This document shows positions 35,096 to 44,500 of a stretch of 64,000 bases of DNA, piece after piece (within the stretch, counting starts at the first letter, position 1; each line of letters begins with the position of its first letter). The stretch is from an uncultured Collinsella sp. (GTDB lineage Bacteria > Actinomycetota > Coriobacteriia > Coriobacteriales > Coriobacteriaceae). The stretch lies in NCBI GenBank assembly GCA_934646815.1, contig CAKUEW010000003.1, positions 121,332-185,331 on the forward strand. Reading direction: 5' to 3'. Under the pieces are notes generated by a model that was not told where the DNA came from, searched no databases, and saw only the letters and a program-made list of their open reading frames with translations. The position numbers were made by a program, and so were the translations under genes.

Positions 35096-36073
35096 TCACT
35101 GCTCGCTATTCGCAATCGCCTGGTCGATAAGCTTATCGAGCGCCGCGCGCTGCTCGGCGGAGCTGATGGCGCCCACAATGGGCTCCCCTACGATGTTGCC
35201 GTTCTGGTCGATAACGTAGGTTGTCGGGAACGAGAACAGATTTGACGTAAACTTGCCGGCCTCGCTGTCCGACTTGAACCAGATGTTCTTATATGTCACG
35301 CCCTTCTTGCTCAGCACGTCCTTGGCATCTGCAATCTCGTCCTTGTTGCCATCGAGCGTAAAGGAATTGACGCCCACGACCTGGCCGCCCTTTTCGACAA
35401 GCTCCTTATTCAGGTTCTCAAGATCGCCCAGCTCGCCAACACACGGCTTGCAAGTGGTAAACCAAAAGTTCATGACGGTAACCTTGTTCTTGGAGAACAA
35501 CTCGTCGCTGTTCACGTCGTTGCCGTCCAGGTCCTTGCCCGTAAAGCTAGGGAACTTCGTCGCCTCGCTCGAAGCATTGGCGCCAGCCGTCATGCCCGCG
35601 GCCGAAGCGTCGACACTCTCGCCCGCGCTCGGCGTGCTTCCACAGCCGGGAAACTTCTTTTCCAGGCCCTCGAGCTTGTCCTCAATCTCCTTGATCTGCT
35701 GCGCGCCGGCCTTGAGCGTCTTAAGCTCGTCTGCCGTAAACTCGTCCTTGGCGCCGTCGATGGTCTTGAGCAGGAAATCGCCGTAATTGCTGCCGTCCTC
35801 AATCATTGTCGACTCTTTATTTGCCGCATTGAATACCTTTTCCCACAGCGCATTATCGCTCGAAAGGATATCGTTCTCTTTTTGCATGAGCTTCGCATAC
35901 AGCTCGGCAGCCTCGTCGGCGTTGGCCGGCTCTTGCGCAATGAGCTCCGCGATCTTTGGATCGGAGCCCGTAGATTCGCTCGCGTTGCTACCGGGCGCCG
36001 AACACGCCACAAGACACAAGGCCAGCACCGGCACCATAAACAGGGCCGCAATCTTAGAAAGCTTCATGTTCAT
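35096..36073 (-). CDS. TlpA/ResA-like thioredoxin-fold lipoprotein
   Basis: 325 residues. The lipobox LCLVACSAPG gives an outside-facing lipidated Cys near residue 22. A helical, charged linker (about 40-135) precedes a thioredoxin fold with active site FWFTTCKPCVGEL (CKPC) and the cis-Pro loop FPTTYVID. It reduces or exchanges disulfides outside the membrane. It is the last of three genes (48-aa CxxC peptide, Fe-S membrane protein, this one), a likely route for moving electrons outward to thiols. Confidence 0.88.
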   Translation of the reverse strand: MNMKLSKIAALFMVPVLALCLVACSAPGSNASESTGSDPKIAELIAQEPANADEAAELYAKLMQKENDILSSDNALWEKVFNAANKESTMIEDGSNYGDFLLKTIDGAKDEFTADELKTLKAGAQQIKEIEDKLEGLEKKFPGCGSTPSAGESVDASAAGMTAGANASSEATKFPSFTGKDLDGNDVNSDELFSKNKVTVMNFWFTTCKPCVGELGDLENLNKELVEKGGQVVGVNSFTLDGNKDEIADAKDVLSKKGVTYKNIWFKSDSEAGKFTSNLFSFPTTYVIDQNGNIVGEPIVGAISSAEQRAALDKLIDQAIANSEQ

Positions 36074-36097
36074 TCCTCCGTTTTGTCGAAGCTTTGG

Positions 36098-37000
36098 TTA
36101 CTTTTCATCACCGGTCTGGGGGAGCTTCTCTGCCGTCACACCCAACCCGTAGCGATAACTGATGGCATCAACAGGGCACGCCCCTATGCACTTGCCGCAC
36201 CGGATGCACTCGGCATGGTTGGGCGAACGGGTCACATCGACATCCATCTGGCAGACCTTTGAGCACTTGCCGCACGAGACACATTTGCACGCGTCGACCT
36301 GAATCCCCAGCAAGGACACCTTGTTCATGAGCGCATAGAATGCGCCGAGCGGACAAATCCATTTGCAAAAGGGGCGATAGAACAAAACGCTCAGCACTAC
36401 CACGGCAATGAGAACGACAAGTTTCCAGGTAAAGAGCTGCCCCAGCGCAGATCGAATGCCGGCGTTGGCAATGGCCAGCGGAATGGCGCCCTCGAGCACG
36501 CCCTGCGGACAGACGTATTTGCAAAAGAACGGATCGCCCATCCCCACATCGTTGACCACCAGCACAGGCAGCAATACCACAGCTAACAGCAGCACAACGT
36601 ATTTGATATACGTGAGAGGTTTGAGCTTTTTCGTCGAGAGCTTTTTGCCGGGGATCTTATGAAGCAGTTCCTGCAGCCAGCCAAACGGGCACAAAAACCC
36701 GCATACAAATCGTCCCAGCAGCACGCCGAGCAAAATGAGCGTACCGGTGACGTAGTAGGAGAAGTTGAACTTAGATGAACCCACCACCGATTGGAACGAC
36801 CCGATGGGGCACGCACCCGATGCCGCGGGGCACGAATAGCAGTTGAGCCCAGGTACGCAGACTGTTTTTCCCGCACCCTGATAGATGCTGCCTTTGGAAA
36901 AGTTTGGCAGATGAATGTTGGTGATGAGCGTTGCCGCCGCCTGAATGAATCCGCGAAATCGGGCCAAAACATGCGACGCAGTGTTTTCTCTTTTATCCAA
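36098..37000 (-). CDS. NapH-like membrane 4Fe-4S protein
   Basis: About 300 residues. Four or five membrane helices carry several cysteine motifs (CYSCPAASGACPIGS, CGFLCPFGW, CKYVCPQG, CKWICPLG), and two C-terminal [4Fe-4S] ferredoxin motifs follow (CVSCGKCSKVC, CIRCGKCIGAC). This is the NapH/RnfB-style quinol or ferredoxin oxidoreductase pattern. TTG 37000 is my chosen start because it overlaps the stop of the 48-aa gene (ATTGGATAA), giving coupled translation. The frame is open upstream without a better start. Confidence 0.83.
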   Translation of the reverse strand: MDKRENTASHVLARFRGFIQAAATLITNIHLPNFSKGSIYQGAGKTVCVPGLNCYSCPAASGACPIGSFQSVVGSSKFNFSYYVTGTLILLGVLLGRFVCGFLCPFGWLQELLHKIPGKKLSTKKLKPLTYIKYVVLLLAVVLLPVLVVNDVGMGDPFFCKYVCPQGVLEGAIPLAIANAGIRSALGQLFTWKLVVLIAVVVLSVLFYRPFCKWICPLGAFYALMNKVSLLGIQVDACKCVSCGKCSKVCQMDVDVTRSPNHAECIRCGKCIGACPVDAISYRYGLGVTAEKLPQTGDEK

Positions 37001-37139
37001 TTCCGATACACTCCAAGCACAGCCTAATCGCTTTGGCCAGCACGGCATCCGCCTCGCCACGCATAACGCCAAAGCACACCATGGCAATTCCGACGATCAA
37101 CAAAGCGACCTGTACCACGGGTTTTACCGCTTTGAACAA
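36993..37139 (-). CDS. CD1871A-family CxxC-motif small membrane protein
   Basis: A 48-residue peptide starting at TTG 37139, 8 bases after AAAGGAG. It has one membrane helix (PVVQVALLIVGIAMVCFGVM), then RGEADAVLAKAIRLC and the characteristic C-terminal end CLECIGIG, where the CxxC is the family hallmark. Homologues accompany membrane Fe-S proteins and extracytoplasmic thioredoxins in clostridia and relatives. It overlaps the next gene's start by 8 bp. Confidence 0.8.
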   Translation of the reverse strand: MFKAVKPVVQVALLIVGIAMVCFGVMRGEADAVLAKAIRLCLECIGIG

Positions 37140-37229
37140 CCTGACCACTCCTTTCGTTACGCGACCATTGGACCATATCGACCATAAAATCCGTGTTAAG
37201 CGCGATTTGGAATGTGCAAGGAGACTGTT

Positions 37230-37904
37230 ATGCGTATTTTGATCGTCGAAGACGAGCGAGCACTGTGCAACACAATCGCACGCAGTTTGCGAAACCTGGC
37301 ATACAGCGTCGACTGCTGCCACGATGGACAGGAGGCACTCGACCTGCTGGGCGTCGAAGTCTTTGACCTCGTGGTGCTCGACCTCAATCTCCCCCGTATC
37401 GACGGCATGACCGTGCTCAGGGAACTTAGGAAAACCGACTGCGAGACCAAGGTGCTGATTCTGTCCGCGCGTGGCGAAGTATCCGATAAAGTCGCCGGAC
37501 TCGATACCGGCGCCAACGATTACCTTACCAAGCCGTTTCATCTGGACGAGCTTGCGGCAAGGATCCGCAGCCTTACCCTTAGGCGCTTCGCACAAAGCGT
37601 CATAGTATTAACCTGCGGAAAGCTCAGCTTTGACACCAAGGCGCGCATCGCTTCCGTGGACAGCGAGGCTCTATCTCTTACACGCAAGGAAACGGGAATC
37701 CTGGAATACCTGATGCTTAATCAGGGGCGACCGGTAAGCCAAGAGGAGCTTATCGAGCACGTCTGGGATAGCACCGTAAACAGCTTTAGCAACGCAATCC
37801 GCGTTCACATCTCGTCGCTCCGAAAGAAGTTGCGCAGCGCCTTGGGATACGACCCGATTCGCAATCGGATTGGAGAGGGCTACGTTATGGAGGATGGCGA
37901 ATGA
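37230..37904 (+). CDS. OmpR-family response regulator
   Basis: 224 residues. The N-terminal receiver has VEDERAL, the phospho-acceptor Asp in LVVLDLNLPRIDG, and the Lys in YLTKPFHLDEL. The C-terminal winged helix contains LTRKETGILEYLMLNQGRPV and EGYVME. ATG 37230 follows CAAGGAG. It is divergent from the thiol-redox operon and overlaps its kinase gene by 4 bp, so it probably regulates that operon. Confidence 0.92.
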   Translation: MRILIVEDERALCNTIARSLRNLAYSVDCCHDGQEALDLLGVEVFDLVVLDLNLPRIDGMTVLRELRKTDCETKVLILSARGEVSDKVAGLDTGANDYLTKPFHLDELAARIRSLTLRRFAQSVIVLTCGKLSFDTKARIASVDSEALSLTRKETGILEYLMLNQGRPVSQEELIEHVWDSTVNSFSNAIRVHISSLRKKLRSALGYDPIRNRIGEGYVMEDGE

Positions 37905-39052
37905 AAAGACTTTCGCTTCAATGGCGCATAACGATCATGGCTGCGCTGCTGACGTGTGCGGCGTGCGTGCTGACGAACTGCCTGGTCGGCTATACGGGCA
38001 TGCGCTACATGGATGCTATCGGCAGCGACATCTCGGCCTTTAACGCAGCCGGTGTGGATTCGCCCCAGGCGTTTGACCCAACAAAAACAGCCCTCGATGA
38101 CGAGGTCACGATCGTCGTAAACGACGCACGGGAATCTTTTAGCGCGACAGCCTGGTACATCACGGCTGGAGTCACGCTACTTGGCGGTGTGCTGGCATAC
38201 TTTGTGAGCGGCCGCGCGCTCAAGCCGCTACGGGATTTTGCCGCTCAGGTAGAGCGCGTGCAACCTGACAACCTAAGCGAAATCAGACTCAGCGAAGATG
38301 TGCCCGCCGAGCTACAACGATGCAGTGCCTCTTTCAACGACATGATCGCGCGTCTTGGCGAAGGGTTCTCTGCACAGCGTCAGTTTACCGGCAATGCCGC
38401 ACACGAGCTGCGCACCCCGCTCGCCCTTATGCAAGCGCAGATTGAACTGTTTGTCTCCGAGCACCCCACATCGCAACCCCAAACAGCCGAGCTGCTCGGC
38501 CTGCTACAAGAACAAACCGAGCGGATGTCGCGAATGACCAAGGTGCTGCTTGAAATGAGTGAGCTCCGCAGCGTTCCCTGCGAGGACGATGTTGAACTTG
38601 GTCCCCTGTCCGAAGAAGTCCTCGCCGACCTTGCTCCACTTGCCGAGCATAAAGACATCGTCCTCAATTGCAGTGGAGGCGCTTTGATAATCGGAAGCGA
38701 CACGCTCCTCTATCGGCTGGTGTTTAACCTGGTCGAAAATGCCATCCGTTACAGCCGCCCCGGCTCGACTGTCAACGTCTCCATCTGCGACAACGACAGC
38801 CACGTGTTCCTGCGAGTCGAGGACCAGGGCCCGGGAATACCCAAGCAGTACCGTGAGAGCATCTTCCAGCCGTTCTTTCGCCTGGATAAATCCCGCAGCA
38901 GGGCATACGGCGGCGCAGGACTCGGGCTAGCGCTTGTTTGGGAGATTGCAGCGCTGCACGGCGGCACGGTTGAGGTCGAAGCAAGTTCCAAGAACGGGAC
39001 CACCATGCTCGCGACCCTTCCAAAACGGACCGCAGAGCCAACCGAACAGTAA
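37901..39052 (+). CDS. Sensor histidine kinase
   Basis: 383 residues. TM1 (about 9-31), a short extracytoplasmic loop of about 55 residues, TM2 (about 88-108), HAMP, HisKA with the His in FTGNAAHELRTPLALMQ, and HATPase (NLVENAIRYS, DQGPGIP, GGAGLGLALVWEI). The small sensor loop may read membrane or redox state. Its ATG overlaps the regulator's stop (ATGA). Forms a standard two-component pair. Confidence 0.92.
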   Translation: MKRLSLQWRITIMAALLTCAACVLTNCLVGYTGMRYMDAIGSDISAFNAAGVDSPQAFDPTKTALDDEVTIVVNDARESFSATAWYITAGVTLLGGVLAYFVSGRALKPLRDFAAQVERVQPDNLSEIRLSEDVPAELQRCSASFNDMIARLGEGFSAQRQFTGNAAHELRTPLALMQAQIELFVSEHPTSQPQTAELLGLLQEQTERMSRMTKVLLEMSELRSVPCEDDVELGPLSEEVLADLAPLAEHKDIVLNCSGGALIIGSDTLLYRLVFNLVENAIRYSRPGSTVNVSICDNDSHVFLRVEDQGPGIPKQYRESIFQPFFRLDKSRSRAYGGAGLGLALVWEIAALHGGTVEVEASSKNGTTMLATLPKRTAEPTEQ

Positions 39053-39090
39053 AACGAAAGGGGCCCCGCACACGTTTGCGCGGGACCCCT
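39052..39090. terminator. Terminator between convergent kinase and GMP synthase genes
   Basis: AGGGGCCCCGC (39059-39069) pairs with GCGGGACCCCT (39080-39090). On the minus strand it is followed by TTTCGTTTT. It probably serves mainly the minus-strand gene. Confidence 0.7.
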
Positions 39091-39125
39091 CTCTGTCAAT
39101 GCAATTCGCCCAAAAGAGTAGAAGC

Positions 39126-40106
39126 TTACTCCCACTCCACCGTGCCGACGGGCTTGGGGGTCAAGTCATAGCACACACGGCAGATACCGGGGACCTCGGC
39201 GGTGACACGCGCGGTGATGCGCTTGAGCAGCGCCCAGTCGAGCTCAGGGACCTCGGCGGTCATGACATCAACGGTGTTGATGCAGCGGATGATGCAGGGC
39301 CAGTCGTAGGCGCGTTTGCCCTCGCGCACGCCGGTGGCGCGGAAGTCGGGCACGACGGCAAAGTACTGCCAGATGGTCAGGCCGGCCTTGTCGATCTCCT
39401 CGCGCACGATGGCGTCGGCCTCGCGCAGCGCCTCAAGACGGTCGCGGGTGATGGCACCCAGGCAACGAACGCCCAGGCCAGGCCCGGGGAACGGCTGACG
39501 CTCGACCATGTTCTCGGGCAGACCAAGCTCGCGGCCAACGACGCGGACCTCGTCCTTGTACAGCAACTTGACAGGCTCGCAGAGCTCAAACTGCAGATCC
39601 TCGGGCAGGCCGCCCACGTTGTGGTGGGCCTTCACGCCGTCCTTGGACTCCAGGATATCGGGATAGATGGTGCCCTGGGCGAGGAAGCTGACCTCGTCGC
39701 CAACCTTGCGGGCCTCCTCCTCGAACACGCGAATGAACTCGGCACCGATAATCTTACGCTTGGCCTCGGGCTCCTCAACGTCCACGAGCTTGTCCAGGAA
39801 GCGATCGGTGGCATCCACATAGACCAGGTTGGCGTCCATCTGGTTCTTAAAGACGTCGACGACCTGCTCGCTCTCGCCCTTGCGCATAAGGCCGTGGTTC
39901 ACATGCACGCAGATGAGCTGCTTGCCGATGGCCTTAATAAGCAGCGCAGCCACGACGGAGCTGTCAACGCCACCGGAAAGGGCCAGCAGGACCTTCTTGT
40001 CGCCGATCTGCTCACGGATTGCAGTGACCTGCTCGTCGATAAACGCCTGAGCAAGTTCGGGAGTGGTGATACGCACCATGTCGTCGGGACGCTTGTTGGG
40101 ATCCAT
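39126..40106 (-). CDS. guaA: GMP synthase ATP-pyrophosphatase/dimerization subunit (no glutaminase domain)
   Basis: 326 residues: an ATP-PPase domain with LLALSGGVDSSVVAALL (P-loop SGGVDS), GTIYPDILES, HHNVGGLP, the loop PFPGPGLGVRCLG, and the C-terminal dimerization domain ending TVEWE. It converts XMP to GMP with ATP and an amino donor. The N-terminal glutamine amidotransferase half of the usual ~510-residue bacterial GuaA is absent; the frame starts at ATG 40106 with AAGGAGC upstream. It would need ammonia or a separate glutaminase subunit, as in archaeal two-subunit enzymes. No such gene is in the window. Confidence 0.9.
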   Translation of the reverse strand: MDPNKRPDDMVRITTPELAQAFIDEQVTAIREQIGDKKVLLALSGGVDSSVVAALLIKAIGKQLICVHVNHGLMRKGESEQVVDVFKNQMDANLVYVDATDRFLDKLVDVEEPEAKRKIIGAEFIRVFEEEARKVGDEVSFLAQGTIYPDILESKDGVKAHHNVGGLPEDLQFELCEPVKLLYKDEVRVVGRELGLPENMVERQPFPGPGLGVRCLGAITRDRLEALREADAIVREEIDKAGLTIWQYFAVVPDFRATGVREGKRAYDWPCIIRCINTVDVMTAEVPELDWALLKRITARVTAEVPGICRVCYDLTPKPVGTVEWE

Positions 40107-40402
40107 GCAAAGCTCCTTTTCGGTTCGATGGAAATGCGCCGCTCATATGCAGACGCACCGTCATATGACCTCATTATATGCAGAGCACGGGTCGTTTCGC
40201 ATCGCCGAGCAGCAGCTTTTTGCAGGGGTGGCGGTTTTTATTTATGCCAAGGCCAGCTATGCCTCGATGACCACTTCGGGGGTAGCATCGGTGAACTTGT
40301 CCTTTATACGCTTGACGCACTCATGGACGATTACCGCCAACTCCAGTCCCAAACATCGGAGTAAAATTACTGTCATTGTTGCCAGCTGTTGGGAGATGGA
40401 AG

Positions 40403-41407
40403 ATGGACTGCGACGATTACTCTCGCGTTCCTATGCCGTTAATGTGCACCGCCTTTGTGCCGGGGCAGATTGACGCTGCAGTTGCAGGCATTTCCGACCC
40501 CAGCTCGCGTGCCATCGCCACGGCAGAAGCGCTGTACTTTCGCGGACAGGCCGCCCTCGCTGCCGAGGCGGCACGTCCCTATCTTGGCGCAGACGATCCC
40601 GCGCTACGCTATTCCGCCTGCTTTATCTGCGGATATGCCAGTTTGTCACTCAACCGCATCGCTGACGCCCGCCGCTGCCTTGCGGGCATCCTCGATACGC
40701 CAACCGACGAGGAATCCCCCGCCACTCACGCCGTCCATATACTCTTCGCCTCGGCGGCGAGCGTCCTACTGCATCTGCCTTCTCCATATTCCGCCGATGA
40801 CTTCTATCCACTTGCAGCGCATCTGCCCGAGGGGCTGCGTCTGTTTGCCAGCTATGTGATGGCCCACGCCCTCTACCTGCGTGGCGAATATGGCCGCAGC
40901 CTGGGCATGGCAGAAATCGCCCTGATTATGAAGCAAGGAAGCTACCCCGTCTCGGAGCTGTTCCTGCATCTGGCAGCCTCTATGGCCTGCATGAGCCTCA
41001 AAGACGTCGACGCCGCAAAGGCCCATTTCGAGACCGGCTGGAACATAGCACGCCCCGACGGCCTTATCGAACTCATCGGCGAACACCACGGCCTTTTGCA
41101 GGGGCTCATCGAGGCATGTCTAAAATCGCAATACCCCGACGACTTCGCGCGCATTATCGAAATCACGTACCGGTTTAGCTATGGGTGGCGACGCATCCAC
41201 AACCCCGATTCGGGCGAGGACGTGGCAGACGATCTAACCACCACGGAGTTCACCATGGCCATGCTCGCCTGCCGCGGATGGACTAACGCCGAGATCGCAC
41301 GCCATATGAGCGTGTCGCCGGGCACCGTTAAAAACCGCCTGTCCAGCGTGTATGCAAAGCTTGGCATTAAAACTCGCGCCGAGCTGGTCGCGCATATGCT
41401 GCGCTAG
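40403..41407 (+). CDS. LuxR-type HTH regulator with a helical-repeat N-terminus
   Basis: 334 residues. The C-terminal about 60 residues are a LuxR/GerE HTH (TTEFTMAMLACRGWTNAEIA, then RHMSVSPGTVKNRLSSVYAK). The preceding 260 residues are Ala/Leu-rich helices resembling TPR-like repeats (LYFRGQAALAAEAARPYLG, ALYLRGEYGRSLGMAEIALI). ATG 40403 follows GGGAGATGGAAG. It lies 156 bp upstream of the large surface-protein gene on the same strand, a likely target. There is no receiver or PAS domain, so the signal is unknown. Confidence 0.85.
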   Translation: MDCDDYSRVPMPLMCTAFVPGQIDAAVAGISDPSSRAIATAEALYFRGQAALAAEAARPYLGADDPALRYSACFICGYASLSLNRIADARRCLAGILDTPTDEESPATHAVHILFASAASVLLHLPSPYSADDFYPLAAHLPEGLRLFASYVMAHALYLRGEYGRSLGMAEIALIMKQGSYPVSELFLHLAASMACMSLKDVDAAKAHFETGWNIARPDGLIELIGEHHGLLQGLIEACLKSQYPDDFARIIEITYRFSYGWRRIHNPDSGEDVADDLTTTEFTMAMLACRGWTNAEIARHMSVSPGTVKNRLSSVYAKLGIKTRAELVAHMLR

Positions 41408-41563
41408 CGGCCCAAACGCCAAACGCATCGAACGCGCCCCAGCGCCCTCGTTTTCGTATTCTCAAATTTGGACATTTCGACCCTCGAACGGCACTACCGT
41501 GACGGGGCGCTTTCCCGCAGAATTTGATTATTTCCACCGATATTTGCGGGATGGGAGCCCAAG

Positions 41564-44500
41564 ATGCTTGATCGCCGTTCGTTACTTGTCGCCGGAGCCT
41601 CCTCGCTGGCAGGCATTATGTTGCCTCGTGTGCTGGGCAGCGCAAATGCCTTCCTACTGCCGTTCACGCCCACCGAGGCTTTTGCCGACGAAGATGACCC
41701 CTTCAAGGTCCTGGTGCTATCGCGCACCATGTTCGGTGTGGTGGTGGTCGACGTCGCCAACAAGAATAATCCCATCGCAGGCGCCCAAGTCACGCTAACG
41801 TCGCGCTACGCCGCAGGCAAGCAGCTCACCGCCACTACCGACGAAGAGGGCACTGCCATCTTTGAGGTCGCTCCGCTTTCGGAGGGTTATGTAGACGAGG
41901 CAACGCTTCTCGACGCATACGACTTTAACGGCGGCATCTCTATCAGCATGGCGGGTTACCGCGATGTCGAGATCCCTCTCGCGCGCATCCAGGGCGGCAC
42001 TGCCATAACCGCACCCACGCGCCCACTTTCCGATGGCGAGCCATACTTTCGCCAGCTCACGTTTGACGAATGGGACATCCAGTACGCTGACGCCACATTC
42101 ATGGCAATGCCCAAGGGCGACTCCGCCAACGAGCAGCCCGACACGCACGCCTTTACCGTACAGGCCCATCTGCCGCAGGGTGGGCAGGCAACGTTGCATA
42201 TCAACAAAGTGATACCCGCCGCAGGCAGCTCACCAGAGACCGTCACGCAGATCGGAGAGATTAAGGCAAGTGCATCGGGCACGAACAATCTAGCAACGTT
42301 CACGCTCGAAGACACGTTCCTCGATGCAGCCTCGGGCCTTCTGGAAGAAGGGTGCAAGCTGCGCTTTGTGCTCGACTACCAAGGCAAAACCTACACGCTC
42401 TCCTCCCCCATGGCCATTGCCACCGCGCCGGCAGCAAAGGCAGAATCGGGCTCGACAACCATCGTTCCCACCACCATGGACCAAGAGATCACTCCGTTTG
42501 ATTTCCCCGCAGCGTTTCCCGGCATCGGAGGCAATAAGTTCACCTGCTGGATGCCCTCCTTTCCGATCCTCTTCGATTTCTCGTTTGCCGGATACGTGCT
42601 GTTTGGCGGAGGATACAAGCCGGCAAGTTACATGAACGATTCGGGCAATCCAGACCCGGAGTACTGGAAGAAGTCGCCGCGTGAGTCGGGCGCCAAACAG
42701 GCAAACCGTTACCTCGACGAGATGCAGGGGAAATGGAATCAGTACAAGAGCATGAGCGCCGGCTCGGGCACCGACCCAAGGAACACCAAACTGCTTCGCC
42801 ACCACTGCACGCTGCTGTTTACGATGGATATCGCGGTGCAGGTGTACGGTTCGCTCGCCTACGATTGGGCGGGCAAAACCTGGGGCAACAACAACGATCC
42901 CGCATATGGCAATATTAAGGCCCTCTTCCAAGTAAGAACCGACCTCAACTGGACCGAACAGTTTACCTTGGGACCAGTGCCGTTTTTCCTAAACGTCAAC
43001 CCCTGGGTGTTGGCGAAGCTGGCGCTCGCCGTAGGCGCCCACACGCACGGCAGCGGCGCGGCGTTTTTCAAAAACATCTCACTCGACTATTCCAAGACGT
43101 CGGGATCGTTCACCATCCAAATCGGCCTTGCCGTCACCTTTGGAGCCGGCGTTGCGGGCGTCGCTTCGTCTGCCGTGCGTGGCGCCGCATCCCTTACGCT
43201 GTTCATCGGCTACGAGAAGGCAGACGGCCACCAGCTTCCGCGCCTGCGCGTGGGCGCGGACGTCGATGTCGACGTGATACTCCAGTTTGTCATGTTCAAG
43301 TGGACCACCAAGGCCTGGTCGGGGTCGTGGCCCACACTTCTCGATTCGTGGAACATGTCGGTCAACAACGGCGACCAGTATGTACTCCAGCGCTCTGAGC
43401 TGGCCTTGGGTGGAGATGCGCCTTATACGCTGGATGCTTGCTTTGGCGCGACCGGCAATGCCGAGTCGAGCGGCGTAGCGCAGTTTATCGCGTCGGCCAC
43501 CATCGTCACCAATGCCGAGCTGCTCGCATGCGCCGAAGTTGCAGCCACCGCCGTAAACGTCGCGCCGGTCGTGCGCGATTGGGAGCAAACGGTCACGCGC
43601 ATTGAGCTCGACGCGGATGCAGAGAGCGATGACACGGGACAGGTCGAACATTTCGTCCACGCTCTGATGGAGAATGACGAAAACGCCGCGCCGATGTATG
43701 AGTACACCTACATCGGGCAGGCGACGAACGCCATTGCGGACTCGAACGCCAATTCTGCCGGCGTGTCGGAGGACGAGCGCGGCGGTATAAAGCCCTCGAG
43801 CGACAACGTACTCTTCACCGGCGTGCTCAGCGAAGCCCACATGAAGTTTGCGGAGATAGCCGGCGTGGAATGCCTGTTCCGTATCGCTTCGGTGCGCTAC
43901 GGCGAGGATGGCCGTTCGCGCCTGGTGGTACACACGAAGGCAAACGGCGCGTGGTCCGCACCTATGCCGGTCGACTTCCCCCTTGGGTTTGGCGAGGGCG
44001 ACGTGGAGCGCAACGGCATATTCGATTACGACTTCGACGTGGTGGAATATACGGACGGGAGAGGAAACCAAGACGCCTACGTGCTGCTGGTCTCGGGCGA
44101 GCGCCCCGCCGGCGACAACACAATGTTCGATACGGCGAGCACGGCCGGCATATTGTCCGTTGTACGCCTACGCATAAACGACGATGGCATTCGTGTGATA
44201 TCGCATACGTCTTGGCGCAGCATCTCGCGCGGCCGCCTGCAGGAGGACGGTTACCACTGCCTGCAATGCCCACGCATCACGGTGGGCAAGACGCTGGTCG
44301 ACGGGCGTCTTTCGGGCGCCTACCTCCACCGCCGCGGGACCACCGCAGAAAAGGCGCTGGGCGCCGAAGCAGAGGTTGCGCTGGAATGCTTCACCCTATG
44401 GTCAGATGTTTCGGGCGACAGTCTGACGTTTCGCCAGGTTCTCCGCTTTCCACAGGCGCCGTCGAGCATCGAGCTGGGAGCACCCGAGAATATCAACGGC

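Noticed and set aside
33014..35245. 743-codon open frame on the plus strand
   Set aside because: Antisense to the MacB-like ABC gene and the end of the TlpA-like gene. No domain signatures; His/Arg-rich shadow.
38934..40364. 476-codon open frame on the plus strand
   Set aside because: Mostly antisense to the GMP synthase gene. Its last 45 codons read somewhat protein-like, but there is no start with SD between 40107 and 40364.
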